NCBI GenBank assembly: GCA_937911265.1
Contig: CALDRG010000101.1
Span: 1 to 31,593, forward strand
Origin: Thalassarchaeum sp002495735
GTDB lineage: Archaea; Thermoplasmatota; Poseidoniia; Poseidoniales; Thalassarchaeaceae
Direction: 5' to 3'
DNA: 31,593 nt
A program made the position numbers and the translations under genes. The notes under the pieces were generated by a model. The model saw only the letters and a program-made list of their open reading frames with translations, was not told where the DNA came from and searched no databases. Below are positions 15,600-24,700 of the stretch, piece by piece. Numbering within the stretch: position 1 is the stretch's first letter; the number at the start of each line of letters is the position of its first letter.

Positions 15600-17012
15600 T
15601 CAATGCAAGGTCTCCAGTTGCGGCTTAATGACAGTATTATGGGCATGTTTGGATACTACTGCCAGCATCACTACGGCGATGACCATAGAGAGGATGCCTG
15701 ATGATGCCAAGAGGATAAGACCCGCGACCCCAGCAATAAGCATTTCAATCAGCATTTTGGCCGTTAGGAACTTGTCTTCAGACCACGAGCGGCCGCGCGC
15801 CTGTCCCAATAGCCAAGCTGTGTAGACTCCGGTTAGGACAGCTAGGGGAACTCCTGCGTATGCGAGGTACTCGAGATAGACACGGTCCATATCGAAGAGC
15901 AAAACTGCGCCACTGCAGGCTAGGATTCCGCCAAATCCTGCGAGAATGTAAGCTCCCTTGACCAGCCAAGAGTCCCAGTTTGGTCGCAGCATTACGTAGA
16001 GAAAACGCTCAGGACGGTCGAGGTCCATGACGAGAAGAACTCCTGTGATTCCAAGGAAGGCTGTGCAGCCGATGATCAACTGCCACCACATCTCATCGGT
16101 CATTTCCAGCATACCCGAGAGCATCATCGCCATCGCTACGAGGTAGGTTCCCGAGGCGATGGCCTTGGTCATGATATAGGCAGAGACTTCCCAACCCCAA
16201 AGCACCCCCTTGGATGGCTGATCGTACGAACGCTTCGGCTTGCCAGCATCCTCCTCTAACTTGGACATGACATCGCGTATGATGGCTTGGTCCCGAGGAG
16301 CCGCCTTTCGAGCCTTTTTCTCCAGAGCCAGTTGGATAATCATTGACTGAGTGTCTGCAGCCCCTGTCCTCTTGTCGGCATACTTAGCGAAGTGACCCAC
16401 TCCGGCCGCTTGGTCAGTCCACAGGTATTCGCCAGTGCGCTCGGTGGCGTGAGGGTCCAGAATATCTTCACTAGTATCGACGTAGAACACGTTCGGCTTT
16501 GCACCCGACTCGGGTTTACGCACTGTGGTTTCGTGTTCGGTCAGATAGCCAGAGATAGACGAGTTGGGATCATCGAGGTCACCGGAGATAATGGCCTCGG
16601 TCGGGCAGACAATGACGCAGGACGGCTCGTATGAGTGCTCAATGCGGTGGGCGCAGTAGTTGCACTTCGCCGCAGTTCCTTTGTTTGGGTCAATGTAGAG
16701 GGCATCATACGGACAGGCCTGCATGCATGACTTGCAGCCGATGCAACGCTCGTCGTCGAAGTCTACGATACCGTCGTCGCGCGTGAACAGTGCCGTCGTA
16801 GGGCAGATTGTCGTACACGGAGAGTCCTCGCAGTGGTTGCAGCGATGGACACTGAACTCTCTGGTGACATCTGGGTAGGTGCCCTTCTCGATGTACTTGA
16901 CATGAGTCCGATTCACTCCGATGGGAACGTCGTGCTCAGACTTGCAGGCGACCGTGCAGGCATGGCAGCCGATGCACTTCCTGTTGTCTATCACGAAGCC
17001 GTAGTTGACCAT
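15600..17012 (-). CDS. Fused four-cluster [4Fe-4S] ferredoxin and NrfD/PsrC-type membrane subunit
   Basis: A 470-residue fusion. Residues 1-140 carry sixteen cysteines in four motifs (13/16/19/23, 58/61/66/70, 90/93/96/100, 117/120/132/136), as in PsrB/DmsB/NrfC electron-transfer subunits. After a linker (about 140-255), the C-terminal half has roughly six or seven membrane helices and the NrfD-family segment MDLDRPERFLYVMLRPNWDSW. In polysulfide reductase and relatives these are separate subunits; the fusion implies electrons pass directly between quinone in the membrane and the molybdenum subunit encoded next. The start is set at 17012 (MVNYGFVIDNRKCIGC) because conserved sequence begins there; an upstream in-frame start would translate a hairpin. 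No Tat signal is present. Confidence 0.9.
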   Translation of the reverse strand: MVNYGFVIDNRKCIGCHACTVACKSEHDVPIGVNRTHVKYIEKGTYPDVTREFSVHRCNHCEDSPCTTICPTTALFTRDDGIVDFDDERCIGCKSCMQACPYDALYIDPNKGTAAKCNYCAHRIEHSYEPSCVIVCPTEAIISGDLDDPNSSISGYLTEHETTVRKPESGAKPNVFYVDTSEDILDPHATERTGEYLWTDQAAGVGHFAKYADKRTGAADTQSMIIQLALEKKARKAAPRDQAIIRDVMSKLEEDAGKPKRSYDQPSKGVLWGWEVSAYIMTKAIASGTYLVAMAMMLSGMLEMTDEMWWQLIIGCTAFLGITGVLLVMDLDRPERFLYVMLRPNWDSWLVKGAYILAGFGGILACSGAVLLFDMDRVYLEYLAYAGVPLAVLTGVYTAWLLGQARGRSWSEDKFLTAKMLIEMLIAGVAGLILLASSGILSMVIAVVMLAVVSKHAHNTVIKPQLETLH

Positions 17013-17013
17013 A

Positions 17014-17048
17014 GTCCGCCCTCTCTGAGGGCGGACACCCCATCGGGG
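17014..17048. promoter_or_regulatory. Double hairpin abutting the start codon of the ferredoxin/NrfD gene
   Basis: GTCCGCCCTC (17014-17023) and GAGGGCGGAC (17027-17036) form a perfect 10-bp inverted repeat with a 3-base loop. On the coding (minus) strand it ends one base before the ATG at 17012. A second stem, CCCC/GGGG (17038-17048), adjoins it. The repeat lies in the 58-base gap between the traB-like gene and this gene. In RNA it would be very stable and would mask the ribosome-binding region; as DNA it could be a dyad operator or a processing site. Confidence 0.65.
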
Positions 17049-17070
17049 CAAATGAGTCTTCCCGGCCTCG

Positions 17071-18237
17071 TCACAGTATGATGCCGGCGATGCCGGCTGC
17101 TGCAATCCAGGTTCCGGCTACCGATCCTAGGTTGCCTAACGCAGTCACTAGGAGCACCTTTCCGACACGATTCCTCCACAATAAGGAGTACTTGTCCATC
17201 GATAGGAAGTCGCTAGCATCCTTTCCTGTAGGGGGGTCTACCTTCAGTTGGGTGTATCCAGCTACCCAACCTGCCGCCACAGTCGGATTGAGTGATGTGA
17301 GGGGAGATGCCAGAGCGCCCACCAGAATAGAGAGTGGATGTCCTCTGGCCAATAACACGCCAAGCCCCGTCAGACTCGCGTTGATGGCCAACCAAATCTT
17401 CCCTGACTCTATTATTTCATCCATCATTCCGTGGTAAGAGAGCCATGCCAGTCCCGAGATGAATAACAAAGGTATTCCCCATACCACTGCCTTTGGCCAG
17501 AACGACTTCGATGGGGTCTCGTTCAACTCAGCTAGCCTCGATGCCACCTCCATCGCTGGCTCTCCTAACTGGCGCTGCACTCCGCTGAGGTGACCCGCGC
17601 CCACTACCGCGAGAACTCTGCCCCTACCTCTGATTTGCTGAAGCCTACCAGCGAGGAAAGCATCTCTCTCGTCTATCAGGACCGAGCCGGCTGCCGGGGC
17701 GACTTCGCGGGCCTCTTCCATCAGGTTGCTGAGTAAGTCGGAGTCCTCTAGAAGTTCCTCGACAGAGGCATCCTCTTCGTCGTCATCCTGCCACAACAGG
17801 GCGTCTAACACTCGAAACTTCTCTCTGAATCCCATCTTTGACCATGCCCTCCTGAGGGTTATCACGACGTCCCTATCGATTAGCTCCACAGGGACCCCCG
17901 CCTTGTCCGCGGCCTCTATCGCAGCGAGTAGCTCGGCACCTGGTTTTTCACCCGATACAATTCCCATCCGGCGCTGTTCTGCGGCCAACGCCGACTGCAA
18001 GAGTATCATGTGCGACCTACCTTCGTTTAGAATCTTCAACAGATCTTCGTTGTCCAGTGCGTCCGGCTCGAGCAACGAAGCTTTGCGGGACTCGCACAGT
18101 TCGATTGCGACTAGATCTGGTTTCCACTCCTCGATTTGTTGGCACACCAACTCGACTGAGGCACTGCTGATGTGGGCAGTTCCGACCAGCCTCAGGCTGT
18201 CATCGATATCGACTATGTTCTTCTGATCCCCTTCCAT
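17071..18237 (-). CDS. TraB/PrgY family membrane protein
   Basis: A 388-residue protein with the TraB/PrgY (GumN-like) soluble domain in residues 1-230. Key motifs are GTAHIS near residue 19, VAIELCESR near 44, PVELIDRDV near 116 and VVGAGHLSGV near 213. They carry the conserved histidine and glutamate positions that suggest metal binding and possible peptidase activity. The C-terminal ~140 residues hold about four hydrophobic segments, as in the archaeal version of the family. PrgY in enterococci blocks pheromone activity, but the archaeal role is not known. The ATG follows the folP stop directly with no gap. It lies upstream of the ferredoxin/NrfD gene, so the three may share a transcript. 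Confidence 0.9.
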   Translation of the reverse strand: MEGDQKNIVDIDDSLRLVGTAHISSASVELVCQQIEEWKPDLVAIELCESRKASLLEPDALDNEDLLKILNEGRSHMILLQSALAAEQRRMGIVSGEKPGAELLAAIEAADKAGVPVELIDRDVVITLRRAWSKMGFREKFRVLDALLWQDDDEEDASVEELLEDSDLLSNLMEEAREVAPAAGSVLIDERDAFLAGRLQQIRGRGRVLAVVGAGHLSGVQRQLGEPAMEVASRLAELNETPSKSFWPKAVVWGIPLLFISGLAWLSYHGMMDEIIESGKIWLAINASLTGLGVLLARGHPLSILVGALASPLTSLNPTVAAGWVAGYTQLKVDPPTGKDASDFLSMDKYSLLWRNRVGKVLLVTALGNLGSVAGTWIAAAGIAGIIL

Positions 18238-19077
18238 TCAGTCGGCCTCCAATGCACTAATCGCCGAGAATAAATCTGAGTGCTCAGCGACATCATGGAC
18301 CCTGATGATGTCCACACCGAGATCAATTGCCTTAGCAGCGATACCGAGGCTTCCGGCCAAGCGGTCGGAGGTATCCTCCCTGCCGATCAGGCGGTGAAAC
18401 ATCGACTTACGGCTGACACCCCAGAGTAGAGGCATTCGCTCATCGGGCACTACTGAGCGCCCCGCGGAGAGCAGTGCGAGGTTGTGCTCCAACATCTTGC
18501 CGAAGCCGATTCCCGGGTCAGCAATAACTACACTTGGATCCACTCCTACCTCGAACAGGCTAGTCGCAGCATTCTCCAGAGAACCTCTGACCTCAGCCAC
18601 TACATCTCCGTATGCAGGGTCGTCCTGCATGTTCTCCGGAAGGCCCTGCATGTGCATGATGCAGACCGGACATCCTCGTTGAGCTACCAAGTCAGCCATC
18701 TGCGGGTCTGAGAGTGCGGAGACGTCGTTGACCATGTCGGCACCAGCGTCAAGCGCAACCCGTGCAATACTCGCCCTGCGGGTGTCGATAGAGATGCATA
18801 TGTCTGGAAGTTCCCGCCTTACGGCCTCGACCACGGGTATCGCCCTGCGCTCCTCTTCTTCAGGGCTGACTGGAGAGGCGCCCGGACGGGTCGACTCGGC
18901 GCCAATATCTATCCAATCCGCGCCATCATCTGCCATTTTGCAGGCCCTAGCGATAGCCGACTCGCGCGAAACCACTCTAGAGGCCGCGTGGAATGAGTCC
19001 GGGGTGATGTTTAGAATGCCCATAATCCGAGGTATTCCCCCGTTTCGGCGGTTCAGCATAGGTCGCCAGTCGGCCAT
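18238..19077 (-). CDS. folP: Dihydropteroate synthase
   Basis: A 279-residue TIM-barrel enzyme with the family motifs in order: IMGILNITPDSFHAAS at the N terminus, DIGAESTRPGASPV, ISIDTRRASIA, MVNDVSAL, CIMHMQGLPENMQ, VVIADPGIGFGKMLEHN, WGVSRKSM and IIRVHDVAEH. It should join p-aminobenzoate (or an archaeal equivalent) to pterin pyrophosphate in folate-type cofactor synthesis. Start 19077 (MADWRP) is chosen over 19131 because the conserved domain begins soon after it, and a shared TATA-like box lies about 28 bases upstream. The stop abuts the traB-like start. Divergent to a membrane-protein gene. Confidence 0.95.
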   Translation of the reverse strand: MADWRPMLNRRNGGIPRIMGILNITPDSFHAASRVVSRESAIARACKMADDGADWIDIGAESTRPGASPVSPEEEERRAIPVVEAVRRELPDICISIDTRRASIARVALDAGADMVNDVSALSDPQMADLVAQRGCPVCIMHMQGLPENMQDDPAYGDVVAEVRGSLENAATSLFEVGVDPSVVIADPGIGFGKMLEHNLALLSAGRSVVPDERMPLLWGVSRKSMFHRLIGREDTSDRLAGSLGIAAKAIDLGVDIIRVHDVAEHSDLFSAISALEAD

Positions 19078-19100
19078 CTTCGCACTCCCATCCGACGCAT

Positions 19101-19110
19101 GCTTTATGAT
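19101..19110. promoter_or_regulatory. Shared divergent TATA-like element
   Basis: GCTTTATGAT is the only AT-rich patch in the 55-base gap between the folP start (19077, -) and the membrane-protein start (19133, +). Its centre is about 28 bases from each start codon, the spacing for leaderless transcripts in both directions. Confidence 0.45.
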
Positions 19111-19132
19111 GTGACGGAGGGGCAATCCCACG

Positions 19133-19804
19133 ATGGTATTGGGAGATGACTCGCTCGAAGAAGCACCTTCCGCTAACGTGCTCGCTGCTAAAGCAGCGGA
19201 AATCGACGACGCACCATCGGCCTACAACGTCGAGATGATGGAGTCCATCGTGCAGCGCCTGCGCCCCGAGGATAGGCATCAAATCCGCGACATGATTTCC
19301 GAGAGAGGGAGGATGTCCGGAGCCCTCGGTATCGCCTGTTTTCTATTCTGGTGGGTGGCCGTTCACATGGGCGGCGAATCGCTAGGTGACTCTGATCTTC
19401 CCGCTTCTATGATTGGCGATTTAAATTATTACAGGCTCACCTTGGTTGTACCTGCACTTGCACTCGTCGCCACCATTCTGTTGACCATGGGCAGGGAGAA
19501 GGGGCAGTCGCTCACATCCAACGCTGGAGGCGTGCTGGCTGTGCTGGCGCTGTTCCTAGTTCTAGAGCCCCTTGGTAGGATGACTCTGTTGGGAGACTTG
19601 GATACCCAGACCGCACTGACGGCCTCAGGACGTCTGGCAATTATTGCCACACTTATTCATTTGGCGACCAAGATGATGGTCGATTCCATACTCCTCGAGT
19701 GGGTCAGGGGTTCGATGATGAGTATGGATATCGATGTCCTGCCTACCGAGAGACAGGATTCAGTAATAGAGGGTCATGCTGATGAGGCACCCCCTCTCGT
19801 CTGA
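19133..19804 (+). CDS. Uncharacterised membrane protein (about 4 helices)
   Basis: A 223-residue protein. The first ~58 residues are polar and acidic, including a predicted amphipathic stretch (MMESIVQRLRPEDRHQIRDMISERGR). Hydrophobic segments follow at about 62-78, 98-118, 131-146 and 160-180, and then an acidic tail. No family is recognised. The ATG at 19133 has a TATA-like element 28 bases upstream, supporting this start. The gene is directly followed by trm56, whose possible ATG overlaps this gene's end, so it probably shares a transcript with trm56 and perhaps carAB. Confidence 0.75.
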   Translation: MVLGDDSLEEAPSANVLAAKAAEIDDAPSAYNVEMMESIVQRLRPEDRHQIRDMISERGRMSGALGIACFLFWWVAVHMGGESLGDSDLPASMIGDLNYYRLTLVVPALALVATILLTMGREKGQSLTSNAGGVLAVLALFLVLEPLGRMTLLGDLDTQTALTASGRLAIIATLIHLATKMMVDSILLEWVRGSMMSMDIDVLPTERQDSVIEGHADEAPPLV

Positions 19805-20354
19805 GCCCGTGACAGACAGCTCCAGTACCAGGCTTTCCGTGCTCAGACTTGGTCATAGGCGTGAGCGAGACAAGAGAATCACCTCGCACCTCGGACTGAC
19901 GGCCCGGGCCTTCGGTGCGGACGAGGTGATTCTGTCAGGAGAGGAGGATCCCTCCGCCCTAGAGACATGGAACTCCGTGACCGAGAGGTTTGGTGGTAAC
20001 TTCGAGTGCCGTTATGAGGCCAAGCCGATGGGATGGCTGCGACGCTTCTCCAAGAGTGGCACGATAATCCATCTGACGATGTACGGCGAGCCCTGGAGGG
20101 AGGCAGTCCAGAACATCTCCCGAGATGCCCCTACAGTAGTCGTCGTTGGGGGCACCAAGGTCCCCGGAGAACTGTTCAAGATAGCAGATCACAACGTGTC
20201 AATCGGTAACCAACCTCACTCCGAGGTCGCCGCTCTAGCGGTCTTCCTAGAGTCATGGGTGGGCACACTTGACGAGCCGACTAGGTTCGTCGGTGGCGAG
20301 ATCGAGGTAATCCCTAGTGAGCGCGCGAAGAGAATCCGGAACAGCACTGATTAG
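19776..20354 (+). CDS. trm56: tRNA (cytidine(56)-2'-O)-methyltransferase, archaeal Trm56
   Basis: The protein contains LSVLRLGHRRERDKRITSHLGLTARAFGAD, the start of the archaeal Trm56 (SPOUT) family. VVVVGGTKVPGELFKIADHNVSIGNQPHSEVAALAVFLES follows; its trefoil-knot loop binds S-adenosylmethionine. The enzyme methylates the 2'-OH of C56 in the T-loop of archaeal tRNAs. Length (192 or 181 residues) is usual. The start is uncertain: ATG 19776 overlaps the previous gene by 29 bases and has GAGGG upstream, while the GTG at 19809 begins nearer the conserved LRLGHR. The stop touches the possible GTG start of carA. Confidence 0.94.
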   Translation: MLMRHPLSSEPVTDSSSTRLSVLRLGHRRERDKRITSHLGLTARAFGADEVILSGEEDPSALETWNSVTERFGGNFECRYEAKPMGWLRRFSKSGTIIHLTMYGEPWREAVQNISRDAPTVVVVGGTKVPGELFKIADHNVSIGNQPHSEVAALAVFLESWVGTLDEPTRFVGGEIEVIPSERAKRIRNSTD

Positions 20355-20392
20355 TGAATCTCCCAGTATGCTTCTCGCCCGATTCCTTCTCA

Positions 20393-20402
20393 AGGATTAA
20401 GA
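20393..20402 (+). promoter_or_regulatory. TATA-like box for carA
   Basis: GGATTAAG is centred about 28 bases before the ATG at 20426 in an otherwise GC-rich stretch. It supports that ATG as the carA start through a leaderless transcript. The pattern match is modest. Confidence 0.33.
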
Positions 20403-20425
20403 GGGGTACTCTAGCAGTATTGCTG

Positions 20426-21757
20426 ATGTCGGGTACGACACCGTCCCGGGGCTTTGTCCCCGGCGCCGGTGTATCGGGGGTGCTTGACCCTCCTTCCTTT
20501 GCTGATGCAGCCGATTTGCTTCTTGAACCAGCAGAGCGTCAGCAGGCAAGTGGCGCGGCGGGACTACTGTTGCTCGCCGACGGTACTAGGTACGAAGGTA
20601 GGCTGTTCGGGTCCGAAGGCATCGCACAGGGAGAACTGGTATTCACCACTGGGATGTGCGGCTACCAAGAGAGTCTGACCGACCCGTCCTTCGCCGGACA
20701 GGTCTTGACCTTCACGTGGCCACTCTTAGGCAACTACGGCATCCTCCCGGGAATCTCCGAATCCTCGGGCGTGCACCCACGTGGGGTAGTCTGCAAGCAG
20801 CTGATGAAGACCCCTGATCACCGAGACTCAGTTGGCAGCGTGCATGAGTTTCTCGCCGCGCACGGCGTGCCCGGAATCGAGGGAGTAGACACACGCTCGT
20901 TGACGCGCAGGGTTCGCGAGCACGGCACCTTGCTGTGCGTCTTCGGCCCCACGGAATGCGCCACCGAGATGAAGAAGATCCTTACTGAAATGACGCCTCC
21001 CGATGCCGACGATCTAGTGGCCTCAGTGACTAGGGCCGATGCGGTATTGCTCAACCCGGGAGCGCAGGACGACGATGAAAACTCCCTCCCGCGACTCGCT
21101 GCTCTGGACTGCGGCATCAAGCACAACATCCTGCGTGAGTTGTGCCAGCGTTTTGAGGTCGTCTGGTGCCCCGCCTCGATGGATTTCGACACCATCGTTT
21201 CCGAATGGCACCCAGATGCCCTGTTTGCATCCAACGGACCGGGCGACCCCGCTCATCCCGGTGATGCTACCTCGGCGCGAGAATCCCTAGCCGCTGCTGT
21301 GCGCGCTGACATGCCGGTGATGGGAATCTGCCTCGGCCACCAGTTGATGGGGTTGGCGGCCGGTCTGCACACCTACAAGCTGCGCTACGGCCACAGGGGT
21401 GCAAATCAGCCCGTGGTCGACCTGCAAAGTGGCAGAGTATACATCACCAGCCAGAACCACGGCTTCGCAGTAGAGGATCCCAACAAGGGCATGCTCGCCC
21501 CGCATCCAAGTGGGGCACGCTCCGAGGTCGGCGAGAATACTTTGGAGGCGGACTTTGAAGTACGCCACATCAACGCCAACGACCGCACTGTCGAAGGGCT
21601 CGATCTCGTCGGAAAGCCGGCATTTACCATCCAGTTCCACCCTGAGGCCTGCCCCGGTCCTCACGACGCCTCTCCATTGTTCGACCGCTTCTCTGAGATG
21701 GTAGCTGATTACTTGGTAGGTGACCAGAGGGCCGTAGTCAAAGGGGGTGGCCGCTGA
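20426..21757 (+). CDS. carA: Carbamoyl-phosphate synthase small subunit (glutamine amidotransferase)
   Basis: The N-terminal CPSase small-chain domain is visible in LLLADGTRYEGRLFGSEG, GELVFTTGMCGYQESLTDPSFAGQ and IPGIEGVDTRSLTRRVREHGT. The class I amidotransferase domain carries SNGPGDPA, the nucleophile Cys in MGICLGHQLMGLA, and the His/Glu pair in IQFHPEACPGP. It hydrolyses glutamine and passes ammonia to CarB to make carbamoyl phosphate for arginine and pyrimidines. Start 20426 (MSGTTPSRGF) is favoured by the TATA-like box; a GTG at 20354, overlapping the trm56 stop by one base, would add 24 residues. Even from 20426 there are about 45 residues before the conserved domain, longer than E. 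coli CarA. The stop overlaps carB (TGATG). Confidence 0.95.
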   Translation: MSGTTPSRGFVPGAGVSGVLDPPSFADAADLLLEPAERQQASGAAGLLLLADGTRYEGRLFGSEGIAQGELVFTTGMCGYQESLTDPSFAGQVLTFTWPLLGNYGILPGISESSGVHPRGVVCKQLMKTPDHRDSVGSVHEFLAAHGVPGIEGVDTRSLTRRVREHGTLLCVFGPTECATEMKKILTEMTPPDADDLVASVTRADAVLLNPGAQDDDENSLPRLAALDCGIKHNILRELCQRFEVVWCPASMDFDTIVSEWHPDALFASNGPGDPAHPGDATSARESLAAAVRADMPVMGICLGHQLMGLAAGLHTYKLRYGHRGANQPVVDLQSGRVYITSQNHGFAVEDPNKGMLAPHPSGARSEVGENTLEADFEVRHINANDRTVEGLDLVGKPAFTIQFHPEACPGPHDASPLFDRFSEMVADYLVGDQRAVVKGGGR

Positions 21758-24700
21758 TGCCGCGACGCGAAGACATCAGCAAGGTAGTCATCCTCGGAAG
21801 CGGACCGATTCGCATCGGTCAAGCAGCGGAATTCGACTTCTCCGGCTCGCAGGCCTGCAGGGCACTACGAGCGGAAGGGTACGAGATCGTGCTAATCAAC
21901 TCCAATCCTGCAACCATACAGAATGACCCTGAAATGGCTGACCGCATTTACATCGAGCCATTGCTCCCAGAGGTCGTCAAGCGTATCATGGAGATCGAGG
22001 AGCCCGATGCTCTCCTAGCAGGAATGGGTGGGCAGACCGCTCTCAACATCGCCGCAGCGCTGGCCCACGACGGCTCGCTCGATGAGTTGGGCGTCGAACT
22101 CATCGGCTGCAACCTCACGGCGATTGATGAGGCCGAGGATCGAGACCTGTTCAAGAAAGTGTGCGAGGAGATTGATTTGCCTGTTTGCAAGGCGATAGCC
22201 TGTGACTCAATCGAACAGGTCCTTGAGTCCGTTGACCAGCTTGGTGGCTACCCTCTGCTCATCAGGCCGGCATTCACCCTAGGTGGGCTAGGGGGTGGCA
22301 CTGCTTACAATACAGGCGAACTGGTCGAGATAGCGAGTCAGGGAATCCTGCACTCGGCGATAGGGCAGGTACTCATCGAGGTGAGTATCCTCGGTTGGCA
22401 GGAACATGAGTATGAGGTGATGCGCGATGGCGCTGACAATGCCATCATAGTGTGCACCATGGAAAACATCGACCCAATGGGCATCCACACCGGTGAGTCC
22501 GTCGTGGTCGCCCCCCAACAAACTCTCTCAGACAGGGACCACCAGGTCCTGCGCAACGCAGCGCTCAAGCTAATCAGGAGGCTGAACATCAAGGGAGGGT
22601 GCAACGTGCAGTTCGCATTGAATCAGTCCACTGGCGAGTATCGCGTCATTGAGGTCAACCCCCGCGTCTCTCGCTCCTCAGCCCTCGCATCCAAGGCGAC
22701 CGGGTATCCGATAGCTAGGATGGCAGCGCTCATCGCTGTCGGCTATACGCTCGACGAACTTCCGAACCCAATCACTGGTGAGGGGACCACGGCTGCCTTT
22801 GAGCCCACTCTCGACTACTGCGTGGTCAAGATACCACGCTGGCCCTTCGACAAGTTCCGCACCGCCGATCGCACCATAGGCACTTCGATGAAATCCACCG
22901 GGGAGGTGATGGCCATAGGGCGCTGCTTTGAGGAAGCCTTCCTCAAGGCGTGGGCGAGCTTGGAGTACGGCCAACCCCACCCGAGGCCGCTGACGATGGC
23001 AGATGCATCAGGCGGCGAATCAATGGACGAGCGAGCCTTCGAACCGCTTCCCGAGGCTCTGCTCGAGGATTGGATTAGGGTGCCCACCGACAGGCGCATG
23101 GGTGCCCTGTTCGAAGCCTTCCGTCGTGGCTATTCAATAGATGATGTACGCGATATGTCAGGGGGAATCACACGATGGTTCTTGCACCGTTTCGAGAACA
23201 TGGCCGCTATCGAGACGGAGATTCGCGCGGCTGGCGAGATCGGCCTCCCTCCAGCAGAGGTGCCCGAGGCCGAGATGAGGCTGTGGAAGGGGGCCGGCTT
23301 CACTGACTTGCACATCGCCGACGCACTGGCTGGATTCCCTGCCAGTGGCTTCAAACTCCTCCCCGAGGGGGCCGACGAGTTCGCAGTCACTCGAAGGCGT
23401 CACCAACTGAGCGTGCACCCCGTGTTCAGGATGGTCGACTCGTGCGCAGCTGAGTTCGCTGCTGTCACTCCGTATTACTACACCACCTACGAGGGCGGTT
23501 CGACTCCCCTAGGCATCGACTACGTGCCCGGGCTAGAAGAGTCGTTGAAACAGAGGATAGTGGTCATCGGGTCAGGTCCTATTCGCATAGGCCAGGGCAT
23601 CGAATTCGACTACGGCTGCGTCCATGCCGTTGGTGCGATACGAGATCTTGGTCACGAGGCCATCATCATCAACAACAATCCGGAGACTGTATCTACTGAT
23701 TTCGACACGAGCGATAGGCTGTACTTCGACCCGCTGACGTTGGAAGCTGTCTCCGAGATACTTCTCAGGGAAAGGGCTCACGGCATCCTTCTACAGTTCG
23801 GCGGACAGACCGCCATCAACCTCGCACTGCCCCTTGCAGACAACCTCACGCACCTTTCCACGCTCGGACTCCACCTGATGATGGAGGGAACTACGCCCGA
23901 CGCGGTCGACGAGGCCAGCGACCGCGAACGCTTCGAGGCCTTCGCAGTCCGAAACGGTTTGAGGATGCCAAGAGGTTCGACTGCGAGCACACCAGAGGGA
24001 GTCAGGCAGGCGGCTCACGAAATCGGTTATCCTGTGCTGATACGCCCTTCCTACGTCCTTGGCGGCAGAGGGATGGAGATACTCTCGAACGACAAGCAAC
24101 TAGAGGCCTACATGGAAGAGGCATATCTCGCTCCCGATCGTCCACTGTTAATTGACGAGTACCTAGGCAACGCTATCGAGCTTGATGTAGATGCGGTGTG
24201 CGATGGCGAGGAAGTGCTGATAGGTGCTATAATGGAGCATTTAGAAGAGGCAGGTATCCATTCAGGCGATTCTACCTGCTTCATCCCTCCTCAAAACATC
24301 CCTGCGCACATGCTGGCCGAGGTCGAGGAATGGACAAGAATAATCGGGGTAGAACTCGGCATCAGGGGCTGCTACAACATACAGTTCGCCATTCGCGACG
24401 AGGTGCTTCACGTACTCGAGGTCAACCCGAGGGGCTCGCGCACCTTCCCGTTCGTTGCCAAGGCCACTGGCGTGCCACTGGCCCGGATAGCAGCGAGGCT
24501 CGCACTGGGCGAGAAGCTCAGTGAACTCAACGTGCCTGAGCCGCAGACCGAGGCGGTCTGCGTCAAGGCACCTGTCTTCCCATTCATCAAACTGCGAGGT
24601 CTCGACCCCGCACCTGGTCCAGAGATGAAGTCCACAGGCGAGGTGATGGGCTCTCACGCAAGGCCCGCTGCGGCCTACCTCAAGGCAAGGCTCGCCACCG

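Noticed and set aside
17013..17105. Upstream in-frame start for the ferredoxin/NrfD fusion (ORF from 17105)
   Set aside because: The extra 31 residues overlap the traB-like gene's end, include residues encoded by the perfect hairpin, and lie ahead of the conserved MVNYGFVIDNRKCIGC start.
20354..20425. GTG start for carA at 20354
   Set aside because: It would overlap the trm56 stop by a base and add 24 non-conserved residues; the TATA-like box fits the ATG at 20426. It is kept as an alternative only.
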